In this document: one piece after another, positions 38,237-49,670 of the stretch
Numbering within the stretch: the first letter of the stretch is position 1
Layout: every line of letters begins with the position of its first letter
Source of the DNA: Betaproteobacteria bacterium
GTDB lineage: Bacteria; Pseudomonadota; Gammaproteobacteria; Burkholderiales; Usitatibacteraceae
Direction of reading: 5' to 3'
NCBI GenBank assembly: GCA_016720925.1
Contig: JADKJR010000016.1
Coordinates: 1 to 64,000, forward strand
Length of the DNA: 64,000 nucleotides
Made by a program: the position numbers and the translations under genes
The notes under the pieces: generated by a model
Databases searched by the model: none
Told to the model about the DNA's origin: nothing
Seen by the model: only the letters and a program-made list of their open reading frames with translations

Positions 38237-38286
38237 CGACTGATGGACTTGCTACAAAATTTTCGAACTTAACTGTGGAGTAAATC

Positions 38287-40530
38287 ATGAACGTGTCAGA
38301 TATGAAGATTGGTGTGCGGCTCTCAATTGGCTTTGCCGTGACCCTCCTTTTGCTCATCGCGGTCGCTGGCATCAGCTACCAGCGCATCGGGACGCTTGAC
38401 AGCGAGATAGACCAATTGACTCACGTCCAGTTTCCCAAAACTGTTCAGGCCAATAATGTTATCGACGCGATCAACGCGATCGCGCGCCAGATGCGCAATG
38501 CCTACATCTACAGCGGCGCCGAGCAACAAAAATCGCTCGATTCCCTGGGTCCACAGCGGAAAATCATCGACGAAAACCTGGACAAGCTCGACAAGTCCAT
38601 CACGTCCGACAAGGGCAAGGAAATCCTGAAGAAGGTCAAGGACGCCCGCATCGCCTACCGGGCAGACCAGGACAAGTTCATCGAGTTGCTCAAGGCTGAC
38701 AAAAAGGCGGAGGTCGTCGCACTGATGCAAGGTAGCCTTCGAAAGAATCAAACTGACTATCTCGGCGCGGTGAACGAGATCATCGATTTTCAGAGCGCGT
38801 TGATGGAGACAGAGGGCAAGGACGCCGGCGCCAGTGCCGAATCCGCCCAGCGCTTGATGCTGATTCTAGGCTTGGTTGCAACTATTCTTACTGCCCTGTT
38901 CGGCTGGTTCATCACCCGCAGCATTACCGGCCCGATTTCGGATGCAATGGCCGTGGCGGACGCTATCGCCGCAGGTGATTTGAACAAGCGAATCGATATC
39001 AAGAGCAGCGATGAGACGGGCAAGCTCCTGCTCTCCATGCAGAAAATGGTCGAGACGCTGAAGGGTTTCTACGCCGCACAGAACGAAATGAAGAAGCAGC
39101 ATGACGCCGGCACGATCAGCTACCGTATCCCGGCCGATAGCTTTGCCGGCAGTTATCGCGAAATGGCGGTGATGACCAATGAACTGGTCGCGGCGCATAT
39201 CGCAGTCAAGATGAAAATTGTCGACGTAGTTTCGCGCTATGCGCTGGGCGACCTGTCGCTGGACATGGACAAGCTGCCAGGCGAAAAAGCCAAGATCACG
39301 GTTGCGATTGACGGCGTCAAATCGAGCCTGCAATCGGTCAACGGGGAAATCGCAAAACTGGTTGAAGCGGCGGTCCGCGGTGACTTTACCGTGCGCGGTG
39401 AAGCCGACAAGTATCAGTACGATTTCCGCAAGATGGTCGATGGGTTGAACCGCCTGATGCAGGTCAGCGACACCGGCCTGAACGAGGTGGTGCGCGTACT
39501 CGGTGCATTGGCCAAGGGCGACTTGACTGAAAAAATCACCAACGACTACCAGGGCACGTTCGGGCGCCTGAAGGACGACTCGAACACGACCGTTGATCGG
39601 CTCGCCGAGATCGTCAGCCAGATCAAGGAGTCAACCGAATCGATCAATGTCGCCTCGAAGGAAATCGCCTCCGGCAACACCGACCTGTCTTCGCGCACCG
39701 AAGAGCAAGCCAGTTCGCTCGAGGAAACCGCGTCGTCCATGGAAGAGTTGACCTCGACGGTGAAACAGAACGCCGAGAACGCCCGGCAAGCCAATCAACT
39801 GGCGACTGGTGCCTCGGATGTCGCCGTGCGCGGCGGCGACGTGGTCGGCCAGGTAGTGACCACCATGAGTTCGATCAACGAGAGCTCGAAGAAGATCGTC
39901 GACATCATCAGCGTCATCGACGGCATCGCCTTCCAGACCAACATCCTGGCCCTGAACGCGGCGGTCGAAGCCGCCCGGGCCGGCGAGCAGGGCCGCGGCT
40001 TTGCGGTGGTCGCCACCGAAGTGCGCAATCTGGCCCAGCGCAGTGCGGCGGCGGCCAAGGAGATCAAGGAGCTCATTGGGGACTCCGTCGAGAAGGTCGG
40101 CGCGGGCACCAAGCTGGTCGATGAAGCCGGCAAGACGATGGAAGAGATCGTGAGCTCGGTCAAGCGGGTGACGGACATCATGGCCGAGATCACGGCGGCG
40201 AGCCAGGAGCAGAGCTCGGGGATCGAGCAGGTGAACCAGGCGATCACGCAGATGGATGAGGTGACGCAGCAGAACGCGGCGCTGGTGGAACAGGCGGCGG
40301 CGGCAGCCGAGAGCATGGAAGAGCAGGCGGGGAATCTGTCGCAGGCGGTGTCGATCTTCAAGCTGACCCAGCAGGCGGGGCGTCCGGCGATGGCAAAAGT
40401 ATCCGCACCGGCCAAGGTGGCGAATCTGTCGAACCATCGCAAGCCGGCGCAGCTCGCGCATCACGCACCAGCCAAGCCCAAGGCGGCAAAGGCGGCGGGC
40501 GGCGGGGACTCGGAATGGAATGAGTTTTAA
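38287..40530 (+). CDS. Methyl-accepting chemotaxis protein 1 (four-helix-bundle sensor, W-x-x-F tail)
   Basis: 747 aa, intact. TM1 about 11-30, a helical periplasmic sensor (31-188), TM2 189-212, then HAMP and an extended run of HAMP-like helices (to about 445; IPADSFAGSYREMAVMTNEL, KYQYDFRKMVDGLNRLMQVS). The signalling domain (about 450-690) has the tip ISVIDGIAFQTNILALNAAV. An Ala/Lys/Pro-rich tail ends EWNEF, the tether pentapeptide type for CheR/CheB. First of eight tandem receptors; start preceded by GGAG. REP-like palindrome immediately downstream. Confidence 0.93.
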   Translation: MNVSDMKIGVRLSIGFAVTLLLLIAVAGISYQRIGTLDSEIDQLTHVQFPKTVQANNVIDAINAIARQMRNAYIYSGAEQQKSLDSLGPQRKIIDENLDKLDKSITSDKGKEILKKVKDARIAYRADQDKFIELLKADKKAEVVALMQGSLRKNQTDYLGAVNEIIDFQSALMETEGKDAGASAESAQRLMLILGLVATILTALFGWFITRSITGPISDAMAVADAIAAGDLNKRIDIKSSDETGKLLLSMQKMVETLKGFYAAQNEMKKQHDAGTISYRIPADSFAGSYREMAVMTNELVAAHIAVKMKIVDVVSRYALGDLSLDMDKLPGEKAKITVAIDGVKSSLQSVNGEIAKLVEAAVRGDFTVRGEADKYQYDFRKMVDGLNRLMQVSDTGLNEVVRVLGALAKGDLTEKITNDYQGTFGRLKDDSNTTVDRLAEIVSQIKESTESINVASKEIASGNTDLSSRTEEQASSLEETASSMEELTSTVKQNAENARQANQLATGASDVAVRGGDVVGQVVTTMSSINESSKKIVDIISVIDGIAFQTNILALNAAVEAARAGEQGRGFAVVATEVRNLAQRSAAAAKEIKELIGDSVEKVGAGTKLVDEAGKTMEEIVSSVKRVTDIMAEITAASQEQSSGIEQVNQAITQMDEVTQQNAALVEQAAAAAESMEEQAGNLSQAVSIFKLTQQAGRPAMAKVSAPAKVANLSNHRKPAQLAHHAPAKPKAAKAAGGGDSEWNEF

Positions 40531-40551
40531 GGCAGCCAATACATAAACGTA

Positions 40552-40620
40552 CGTCATTCCCGCGTGGGCGGGAATCCAAGTTCGATCAATCCTTGGATTC
40601 CCGTCTGCGCGGGAATGACG
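40552..40620. repeat. CGTCATTCCCGCG-type REP palindrome
   Basis: CGTCATTCCCGCG at the left and CGCGGGAATGACG at the right, with an inner pair GGGAATCCAAG / CTTGGATTCCC. Lies 22 bases after the stop of receptor 1 and may serve as its terminator. Similar units follow receptors 3 and 6. Confidence 0.85.
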
Positions 40621-40639
40621 AACATTCGAGGATAGGGAA

Positions 40640-41367
40640 ATGATCAAGAACTTGGGAAAGAAAGAAAAAACGAATTGCGGCAAAAGCGCAATCGGCGCGC
40701 TGGTACTTTCCTCGTTCTTCGTTTGTCCCGCCTGGGCGGGCCGTCCACTCGCAACCGAAGATGCGGGCGTGCTGGGCGACCGCGAATGCGAAATCGAAAG
40801 CTACGCCGGTCAGGCCCGGGAGAGCAGCAGCCCCAACGTCAATGCGCTTTGGGTGCAGTACGGCTGCGGTATCGGTCGAAATACCCAATTAGCCTTCGGC
40901 GCCGGCACCGAACGATCGGCCGGCGACCTCACCAAAGCCGCGGCGCTGACGGGAAAGACCTTCCTGCGTGAACTCACCGAGGAACAAACCGGTTTTACAT
41001 TGGCGTACGCACTCTTCGGCGCACAAGAGCCGGGCAACAGCTTCAAGCACGAGGCCACCGAACTTAAGGGTGGCCGTTACCGCCCCTCATTGGATGGCTG
41101 TTTCACGCCAATCTGGGCGCGCACTACGCGCATAACTCTGGTCAACACAGCAGCGTTTGGGCATTAGCCGTTGAACGCCCCGGTGCATTCGGGCCGGTGG
41201 ACCTAATGGCCGAGGTATTCGGCGACGACCGCAGCGCGGCATGGGTGCAGGTCGCCACGCGCTGGACGATTGTCCCCAAGCGCTTTTACGTGGATACCTC
41301 GTGGGGGGTGCAGACGGATAGTGCCCGCGCCAAACAAATTACCGTCGGACTCAAGATCGCTATGTGA
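40640..41367 (+). pseudogene. Putative outer-membrane beta-barrel or transporter-like protein, one frameshift
   Basis: ATG at 40640. Signal peptide (IGALVLSSFFVCPAWA), then RPLATEDAGVLGDRECEIES, and alternating strands up to about 41085. The frame then changes, and the second part reads HANLGAHYAHNSGQHSSVWA, ending YVDTSWGVQTDSARAKQITV and a stop at 41365-41367. The strand-rich ending resembles outer-membrane barrels. Function unknown; it sits oddly between receptor 1 and cheW and may be a passenger. Confidence 0.6.
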
Positions 41368-41475
41368 GCACGGCCCACTTTTTCAATTTCCATTTCCATT
41401 ATCCGTTTTCTACAAGCCACATCACCTGAACAGCAGCGTGTCAGGACACAAACAAAGTCAGAAAGGTTATAGATC

Positions 41476-41994
41476 ATGACGCAGGCAATGCAGACCCCGG
41501 TAGCAGATGTCGCCGCACTACAGTTGGCCGCTGGCCAAATGCAGGCCAATGAGTTCCTCACCTTTACCCTCGGCCACGAAGAGTACGGCGTCGAGATTCT
41601 GAAGGTACAGGAAATCCGCAGTCACGAAGCGGTGACGACCATCGCCAACGCGCCGGAGTTCATCAAGGGCGTGGTCAATCTGCGCGGCGTGATCGTGCCG
41701 ATCGTCGACATGCGCATCAAGTTCCAACTGGAAAGTGTCGAATACAACCAGTTCACGGTGGTGATCATCCTCAATGTCGCCGGGCGCGTGGTGGGAATGG
41801 TGGTGGACAGTGTGTCCGACGTGATTACGCTTAGCCCGGAACAGATCCGTCCAGCACCGGCATTCGGTGCGGCGCTTGACACGAATTACATCATCGGACT
41901 CGGGACAGTCGACCAACGCATGCTGATCCTGATGGATATCGAGAAACTTATGACCGGGCAGGATATGGCGCTGACCGATCAGGCCTTGCATTGA
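41476..41994 (+). CDS. cheW: Chemotaxis coupling protein CheW
   Basis: 172 aa. After a 27-residue leader, NEFLTFTLGHEEYGVEILKV begins the CheW fold; APEFIKGVVNLRGVIVPIVD and MVVDSVSDVITLSPEQIRPA are conserved interface motifs. Links receptors to CheA. The only intact cheW in the window; the copy at 37979 lacks its middle. Confidence 0.95.
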   Translation: MTQAMQTPVADVAALQLAAGQMQANEFLTFTLGHEEYGVEILKVQEIRSHEAVTTIANAPEFIKGVVNLRGVIVPIVDMRIKFQLESVEYNQFTVVIILNVAGRVVGMVVDSVSDVITLSPEQIRPAPAFGAALDTNYIIGLGTVDQRMLILMDIEKLMTGQDMALTDQALH

Positions 41995-42038
41995 TCAATA
42001 ACCCAATCAGATAAAAGTACTTAGGTACGGAGGCAAAA

Positions 42039-44317
42039 ATGGAAAAGTTATCACTGCAAATGAAGCTGAATTTGCTCGTCGGGCTGGCATTGATCGCATT
42101 GTTGATCGTTGCGGGCGTTGGCCTGGTAGGCATGCGCACCGGCACCAGCGCAATACACGAAATTGGCGAAAACCGCTTACCCAGCGTGGAGAACCTGCAA
42201 GAGCTAATGGAATTCGAGCAGACGATTCATGCCACCAATCTGATCACGGCACTTTACGAAAATGATCCTCAGCCGCAGGAGAAGCTAAAACTATCCTGAA
42301 ACGCGACGAGACTCTGGACGCGCATGGACAAGAGCTGGAAAGCCTATGAAGCAATGCCGATGGCCAGCGAAGAAGAGCATCTGGAAGGTCTTCGTCAAAG
42401 ACTGGACGAATGAAAGTGGGCGATGCCAAGATAGGACGCAACCATCGCGACTATTGCCAAGAGCCAAGCTGAACTCACCAGACTATTACAGTACATTTTC
42501 CCGCCAGCTCGAGGAAAATATGCCACGCTTTCAAGAAAGCCAACGAAAGCCTGGACAAGGTGGTTGATTACAACTTCAATGGGCCGACAAAGGAAGTCAA
42601 GTCGTCCGAACAACATGGCAATCGCGCAACGTCACATGGGGTATTTCGATCGCGGCAATCCTGATCCTGATTGCGGTCAGCCGCTCGATAACCGCCAGCA
42701 TTTGCAGGCAACTCCGGGGCGATCCTCGCATTGGACATGACGTGGCGAAAAAGATGGCCGCTGGAGATCTGTCGGCAAAAATTGACTTCGCGCCGGGTGA
42801 CAGGACCAGCCTGCTTGCCAGCATGAAGGTAATGCAAGCCAGCGTCCAGGCGCTGGTCACGCGACGCGGCGATGCTTTCAGAAGCGGCCGTCGCCGGCAA
42901 AGCTCGCCACACGCGCCGACGCCAGCAAACATCAGGGCGACTTCCAGCGCGTGGTCGCCGGCGTGAACCAACGCTGGATGCCGTGATTGGCCCGCTGAAC
43001 GTGGCCGCGAGCTACGTCGACCAGATCTCCAAAGGCGCGATCCCGGCCAAGATCACCGACAGCTACAACGGCGACTTCAACGCGCTCAAGAACAACCTCA
43101 ACGTCTGCATCGACGCCGTCAACGCGCTGGTCGCCGACGCCAACATGCTCGCCAAGGCCGCCGTCGACGGCAAACTCGAAACCCGCGCCGACGCCACCAA
43201 ACATCAAGGCGACTTCAGGAAGATCGTCGAAGGCGTCAACGGCACGCTGGACGCCGTGATCGGACCGCTCAACGAAGGCATGCGCGTGCTCGGCGCCCTC
43301 TCCCGTGGCGACCTGACCGAGAAGATCACCGACAACTATCACGGCACCTTCCAGAAGCTCAAGGAAGACGCCAACCAAACCGTTGACCGCCTGACCGAGA
43401 TCGTCAGCCAGATCAAGGAGTCGACCGAATCGATCAACGTCGCCTCGAAGGAAATCGCCTCAGGCAACACCGACCTGTCTTCGCGCACCGAAGAACAGGC
43501 CTCCAGCCTGGAAGAAACCGCCTCGAGCATGGAAGAATTGACCTCCACCGTGAAGCAGAACGCCGAGAACGCCCGCCAAGCCAATCAACTGGCCGCCGGT
43601 GCGTCGGATGTCGCCGTCCGCGGCGGCGATGTGGTCGGCCAGGTGGTGACCACCATGAGCTCGATCAACGAGAGCTCGAAGAAGATCGTCGACATCATCA
43701 GCGTCATCGACGGCATCGCCTTCCAGACCAACATCCTGGCGCTGAACGCGGCGGTCGAAGCCGCGCGTGCCGGGGAACAGGGCCGCGGGTTTGCGGTGGT
43801 CGCCACCGAAGTGCGCAATCTGGCCCAGCGCAGCGCGGCGGCCAAGGAGATCAAGGAGCTCATTGGGGACTCCGTCGAGAAGGTCGGTGCCGGTACCAAG
43901 CTGGTCGATGAGGCCGGCAAGACCATGGAGGAGATCGTCTCTTCGGTCAAGCGGGTGACGGACATCATGGCCGAGATCACGGCCGCTTCCCAGGAGCAGA
44001 GCACCGGCATCGAGCAGGTGAACCAGGCGATCACGCAGATGGACGAGGTCACGCAGCAGAACGCGGCGCTGGTGGAGCAGGCGGCGGCGGCGGCGGAGAG
44101 CATGGAAGAGCAGGCGGGGAATCTGTCGCAGGCGGTGTCGATCTTCAAGCTGACCCAGCAGGCGGGGCGTCCGGCGATGGCAAAAGTATCCGCACCGGCG
44201 AAGGTGGCGAATCTGTCGAACCACCGCAAGCCGGCACAGCTTGCGCATCACGCGGCGGCAAAACCCAAGGCGGCGAAGGCAGCGGGCGGTGGCGATTCGG
44301 AATGGAATGAGTTTTAG
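42039..44317 (+). pseudogene. Methyl-accepting chemotaxis protein 2, sensor region broken
   Basis: GGAGG precedes the ATG. TM1 and the first sensor helix are clean (MEKLSLQMKLNLLVGLALIA; stop at 42297). Between about 42290 and 42980 frame and text are lost through several indels; fragments such as AKKMAAGDLSAKIDFAPGDR show the HAMP. From about 42980 one frame runs to the end: VAASYVDQISKGAIPAKITD repeats (two HAMP-like units), the signalling domain and an EWNEF tail. One alanine of the QRSAAAAKEIKEL segment is missing. The HAMP-like block is almost identical in DNA to that of receptor 3. Confidence 0.87.
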
Positions 44318-44377
44318 GCCAGCGCCCGAGAGGCGCGGCATTCAGGCTTTGCTGTATTGATCGGGGGTCAAAACATC

Positions 44378-46622
44378 ATGAAACTAAAACATCAATTTCT
44401 CGCACTCATCGCCGTCATTTTCATGGGTTTCACAATCGTCGGCGGATTTTCCTACTGGGGTTTATCCAAGATGAAGGTCAACGGTCCGATCTATATGCAG
44501 ATCGTGCAAGGCAAGGACTTGGTGGCCGACATCCTCCCCCCGCCGGAATACATTCTCGAAACTCATCTTGTCGTTCACCAATTGCGATTCGCAACAACTG
44601 CATTCGAAAGGGATGCGCTGATCAAGCGAATTGATGCGTTAAGAAAGGATTTTGATGAACGCAATGTCTACTGGAAACAAGCCAATCTTGACCAAGCGCT
44701 AAACAAACCGTTCTTCGAAGAAGCTACGGCGCCGGCCAACGCTACTTCAAGAAACTCGGCGCGGATTTTGTACCCGCCGCGCAGGCGGGCGACATCAAAC
44801 GGATGGATAGTCTGCTGGTTGAACTGAGTCGCGAATATGACGTACATCGCAAAGGTATTGATGAGTCAGTCGCGATCGCCAACAAAAACAATACGCAACT
44901 TGAACAGAATGCAGCGGAATTGGATAAGTACGTAATAGCCGTCTGCCTGATTGCCTTCGCCCTCGCACTGGCCTGTCTGCTTTTGGCAACACTTCGGATT
45001 AGCAGGAGGCTGATATCCGCACTTGGCGGCGAGCCCGCAACGGCAGTTGCATTGGCCAACCAAATCGCGGCTGGCGAACTATCACCAAAGTTCGAACTGA
45101 CGCCAGGCGATACCACCAGCATTCTTGCCAGCATGAAATCCATGCAGGAAAGCGTGCAAGCCCAGGGGCCGATGCGGCGATGCTGTCCGAGGCGGCCATT
45201 GCAGGCAAACTTTCCACGCGCGCCGACGCCAGCAAACACAAAGGCGAATTCAACCGCGTCGTTTCCGGCGTGAACCAAACCCTGGACGCCGTGATCGGCC
45301 CGCTGAACGTGGCCGCAAGCTACGTCGACCAGATCTCCAAAGGCGCGATACCGGCCAAGATCACCGACAGCTACAACGGCGACTTCAACGCGCTCAAGAA
45401 CAACCTCAACGTCTGTATCGACGCCATCAACGCCCTGGTCGCCGACGCCAACATGCTCGCCAAGGCCGCCGTCGACGGCAAACTTGAAACCCGTGCCGAC
45501 ATAACCAAGCATCAAGGCGACTTCAGGAAAGTCGTCGAAGGCGTGAACGCAACGCTGGATGCGGTAATTGCGCCGCTCAATGAAAGCATGCGAGTACTGG
45601 AATCGATGGCACGCGGCGATCTCACCGTAAGCATCACTCGTGACATGAACGGAACATTCCGCCAACTGCGAGACGATACCAATACGGTCGTGGAAAAGGT
45701 AAGTGACATCATCAGGCAAATCAAAGACTCGACTGAGTCTATCAATGTGGCATCAAAGGAAATTGCCCAGGGCAACACCGACTTGTCTTCGCGCACCGAA
45801 GAACAGGCCTCCAGCCTCGAAGAAACCGCGTCGTCCATGGAAGAACTCACCTCGACCGTGAAGCAGAACGCCGAGAACGCGAGACAGGCCAATCAACTCG
45901 CCGCCGGCGCCTCGGATGTCGCCGTGCGCGGCGGCGACGTGGTCGGTCAGGTCGTGACCACCATGAGCTCGATCAACGAGAGCTCGAAGAAGATCGTCGA
46001 CATCATCAGCGTCATCGACGGCATCGCCTTCCAGACCAACATCCTGGCACTCAACGCAGCGGTCGAAGCCGCCCGGGCCGGCGAGCAGGGTCGCGGCTTT
46101 GCGGTGGTCGCCACCGAAGTACGCAATCTGGCCCAGCGCAGTGCGGCGGCGGCCAAGGAGATCCAGGAGCTCATTGGCGACTCGGTCGAGAAGGTTGGCG
46201 CGGGCACCAAGCTGGTGGACGAAGCCGGCAAGACGATGGAAGAGATCGTGAGCTCGGTGAAGCGGGTGACGGACATCATGGCCGAGATCACCGCGGCCAG
46301 CCAGGAGCAGAGCACCGGCATCGAGCAGGTAAACCAGGCGATCACGCAGATGGATGAAGTCACACAGCAGAATGCGGCGCTGGTGGAACAGGCGGCGGCG
46401 GCAGCCGAGAGCATGGAAGAGCAGGCGGGGAATCTGTCGCAGGCGGTGTCGATCTTCAAGCTGACCCAGCAGGCGGGGCGTCCGGCGATGGAGAAGCCGG
46501 CACCGGCGAAGGTGGCGAATCTGTCGAACCACCGCAAGCCGGCACAGCTTGCGCATCACGCGGCGGCAAAACCCCAGGCGGCAAAGGCGGCGGGCGGGGA
46601 TTCGGAATGGAATGAGTTTTAG
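44378..46622 (+). pseudogene. Methyl-accepting chemotaxis protein 3, two frameshifts
   Basis: ATG at 44378 (MKLKHQFLALIAVIFMGFTI, TM1). The sensor contains GPIYMQIVQGKDLVADILPP and PEYILETHLVVHQLRF, a type I cannot name. The frame shifts near 44725, then reads YFKKLGADFVPAAQAGDIKR through TM2 (about 44930-45000) and HAMP, shifts again near 45170, and is continuous from there (MLSEAAIAGKLSTRADASKH) through VAASYVDQISKGAIP units, the signalling domain and EWNEF. A REP palindrome follows 20 bases after the stop. Confidence 0.87.
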
Positions 46623-46642
46623 GGAAGACAACACATAGGCAT

Positions 46643-46696
46643 CCGTCATTCCCGCCGCGACCAACGGGAAGTCCTGAGGTGCCGCAGGAATGACGG
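46643..46696. repeat. CCGTCATTCCCGC-type REP element
   Basis: CCGTCATTCC at the left, GGAATGACGG at the right, degenerate middle. Directly downstream of receptor 3, as similar units follow receptors 1 and 6. Confidence 0.75.
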
Positions 46697-46710
46697 AATG
46701 TGAAGCAACT

Positions 46711-46741
46711 GTAGGGTGGGCAAAGCGCAGCGTGCCCACCC
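46711..46741. repeat. GTAGGGTGGGCAAAGCGCAGC repeat
   Basis: GTAGGGTGGGCAAAGCGCAG then CGTGCCCACCC; an imperfect hairpin. The same order REP - this repeat - heme receptor occurs again at 55991-56169. Confidence 0.75.
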
Positions 46742-46818
46742 AAGATCGGGTGCGCCGATTTATTCAGCGGTTGGAATGATGGATTTTGGGCGCGAACAGT
46801 GACCGGAAGAACGGATAC

Positions 46819-49621
46819 ATGCCGATGACACAAACAATTCACACCCCCTATTGCAACAATGTCGCGGTAGCCACGCCACGCAAAGGCTTTGGCGCAATGC
46901 CATTGCGGGCAGCGCCTGCTGGCATCGATCGCACTGATACTGGTCGTCGCTGCGGGTCCGGCATGATCTATCGGCACCACACCGCCCGGCGCGACAGCTC
47001 CATTGCGCAGGCAAAGAACTTTGCCGAAAGTGTGAATCAGATGACGCTTTCAACGGTCACCGCGATGATGCTCACTGGTGTCGTCCAGCAACGGAGCGTA
47101 TTCCTGGACCAGATACGCAATTCAAATGACGTGAACGACATACGCGTATTCCGCCATACACCTCCGATCGTCGCCCAATTCGGTCCCGGCACAGCGGACA
47201 GCGTGCCCACCCCGGAAGAAAAGGCCGCCATGGAAAAAGGGCAACCAGTGTTCAAGGTTGCGGAGGATCAAAGTCACCTGAACGCTATCTTTCCCGTGCG
47301 CGCGTCGCGCAACTACTTGGGAAAGGACTGCTTGCTGTGCCATCAGGTCAAGGACGGCGAAGTCATTGGCGGGGTCAGCATGCGAGTCAGCCTGAAAAAG
47401 ACGCAGGCTGAACTACAGAATTTCACCTGGCAGATTTCCCTCTTGGCCTTTGGCCTGAGCCTGCCCCTGCTCGGCGCGATATTTCTGCTCATACGCCGCA
47501 ATGTCGCCAAACCACTGGGCGGCGAGCCAGCTGAGGCAACGGAAATGGCAAACCGGATTGCGGAAGGCGATCTCTCAACAAAAATTGCCGTCAAGCGCGG
47601 TGATACCACAAGTTTGATGGCATCCATGGCAAAGATGCAATCCCACCTGATCGAGCGAAACGACACGGACGCCAAGGCCGCCAGCCGAGATGCTACGCGT
47701 CAAGAATGCTCTCGATCGCGTCACCTCCTGCGTGATGATCGCCGACGTAGACGGCAAGATTATCTACATGAACGAAGCCGTGAGGCAGATGTTTCGCGAC
47801 GACGAAGCCGACATTCGCAAGGATCTTCCGAATTTCAGCGTTGATACTGTGCTCGGGTTTAGCGTCGATCAATTCCACAAGCAACCGGGAATGCACAAAA
47901 TGCTGGCGCGGCTGACGCAGCCGCACCGATCGTCGATGATCCTCGGCAATCACAGCTTCAACCTGACTACGGTGCCGGTGATCGACATGAACAATCAGCG
48001 TCAGGGTACGGCCGTGGAATGGACTGAGCGCACCGCGGATGTCGCGGCGCAGGCCGAAGTTGAAGGGCTGGTGCAAGCAGCAAACGAAGGTGATTTCAGC
48101 AAACGAGTCAAGGTCGACGGCAAGGACGGCTTTCTCAAAGTACTTGCCGAAGGCATCAACGCTTTGATGCAAACCAGCACCGTTGGCTTGGCCGACGTGG
48201 TAAGGGTATTGGGTGCGTTGGCCAAGGGCGATCTGACCGAGAAGATCGACGGCGACTACAAAGGCACCTGGGGCCGGATGAAGGACGACGCCAATACCAC
48301 GGTCGATAAGCTGACCGAAATCATCACCTTGATCAATGAATCCACCGAATCGATCAGCGTGGCCTCCAAGGAAATCGCTTCCGGCAACAATGACTTGTCC
48401 AGCCGCACGGAAGAGCAAGCCTCCAGTCTCGAAGAAACCGCGTCGTCAATGGAAGAACTCACCAGCACGGTGAAGCAGAACGCGGAGAGCGCAAAACAGG
48501 CCAATCAGCTCGCCGCCGGTGCATCCGATGTCGCGGTGCGCGGTGGCAAAGTGGTTGGCGAAGTCGTGACCACCATGAGCTCGATCAACGAGAGCTCGAA
48601 GAAGATCGTCGACATCATCAGCGTCATCGATGGCATCGCCTTCCAGACCAACATCCTGGCCCTCAATGCCGCGGTCGAAGCCGCCCGTGCCGGCGAGCAG
48701 GGACGTGGGTTTGCAGTGGTTGCTTCGGAAGTACGCAACCTCGCGCAACGCAGTGCGGCAGCCGCCAAAGAGATAAAGGAACTGATCGGTGATTCAGTCG
48801 AAAAGGTTGGCGCGGGCACCAAACTGGTCGACGAAGCAGGCAAGACCATGCAGGAAATCGTTGCGGCGGTGAAGCGCGTGACCGACATCATGACCGAGAT
48901 CACGGCGGCCTCCCAGGAGCAGAGCACCGGTATCGAGCAGGTGAACCAGGCGATCACGCAGATGGATGAAGTCACACAACAGAATGCGGCGTTGGTCGAG
49001 CAGGCGGCGGCAGCAGCGGAGAGCATGGAAGAGCAGGCGGGGAATCTTACCGTTGCGGTACGTGTATTCCGGCTGGATCGCACGTCGACGGTGCTAGGTG
49101 CTGATTTCGACTTCGACAAAGCGGCGCGCGCGCACATTGAATGGAAGCACCGGTTGCATGACTGCATCGACGGCAAGGGCGAGCAACTCGACGCTGCTGC
49201 CGTTTCCAGCGACAACCGCTGCGCCTTGGGTACGTGGATGTATGGCCCTGGCAAAATATTCGCCAGGCATTCGGAATACGAAACGCTGCGCTCCACTCAC
49301 GCCGGATTTCATCGTTGCGCGGGAGAGGTGACAAGGCTGACGCAGGCCGGTGAGCCGGACGCCGCGCAGCAAATGCTTGATACGGCATTCGAGGCCGAAT
49401 CGAGGAAAACGATCGAGAAGCTCCACGCGATGCAAGGCGTGGTGGCAAAGTCGGCTGCGAATCGCACGCAGGAGAAAGCGGCATCACCGCGCGGAACTCA
49501 ACCCGCGTCAAGCGTCGCGCGGCTGCGGCAACAGCAGGTCAAAACGACTGCGAAAGCACCACCAAGAACAATTGCAAAATCGCGCGCGGCAAGCGGCGGC
49601 GCGGAATGGACCGAATTTTGA
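46819..49621 (+). pseudogene. Methyl-accepting chemotaxis protein 4: heme-c (Tll0287-like) sensor, PAS, CZB domain; frame lesions
   Basis: Starts MPMTQTIHTP. Comparison with receptor 7 shows a +1 change near 46911 and a +2 change near 46955 that cancel; in between, TM1 is replaced by polar residues. The sensor carries KDCLLCHQ (CxxCH at 47329-47343), as in heme-c-binding Tll0287-like domains. TM2 lies at about 47440-47500, then HAMP. Near 47690 the frame shifts again; the next frame has PAS (CVMIADVDGKIIYMNEAVRQ), HAMP and the signalling domain, then a C-terminal CZB domain (about 49110-49370; HIEWKHRLHDCID, NRCALGTWMYG), and ends EWTEF. CZB domains bind zinc. The only receptor here with CZB. 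Confidence 0.87.
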
Positions 49622-49670
49622 CAATGCAACACTTAGTGAACAGCGCACATTTACCCGAGGCAATCGCATC

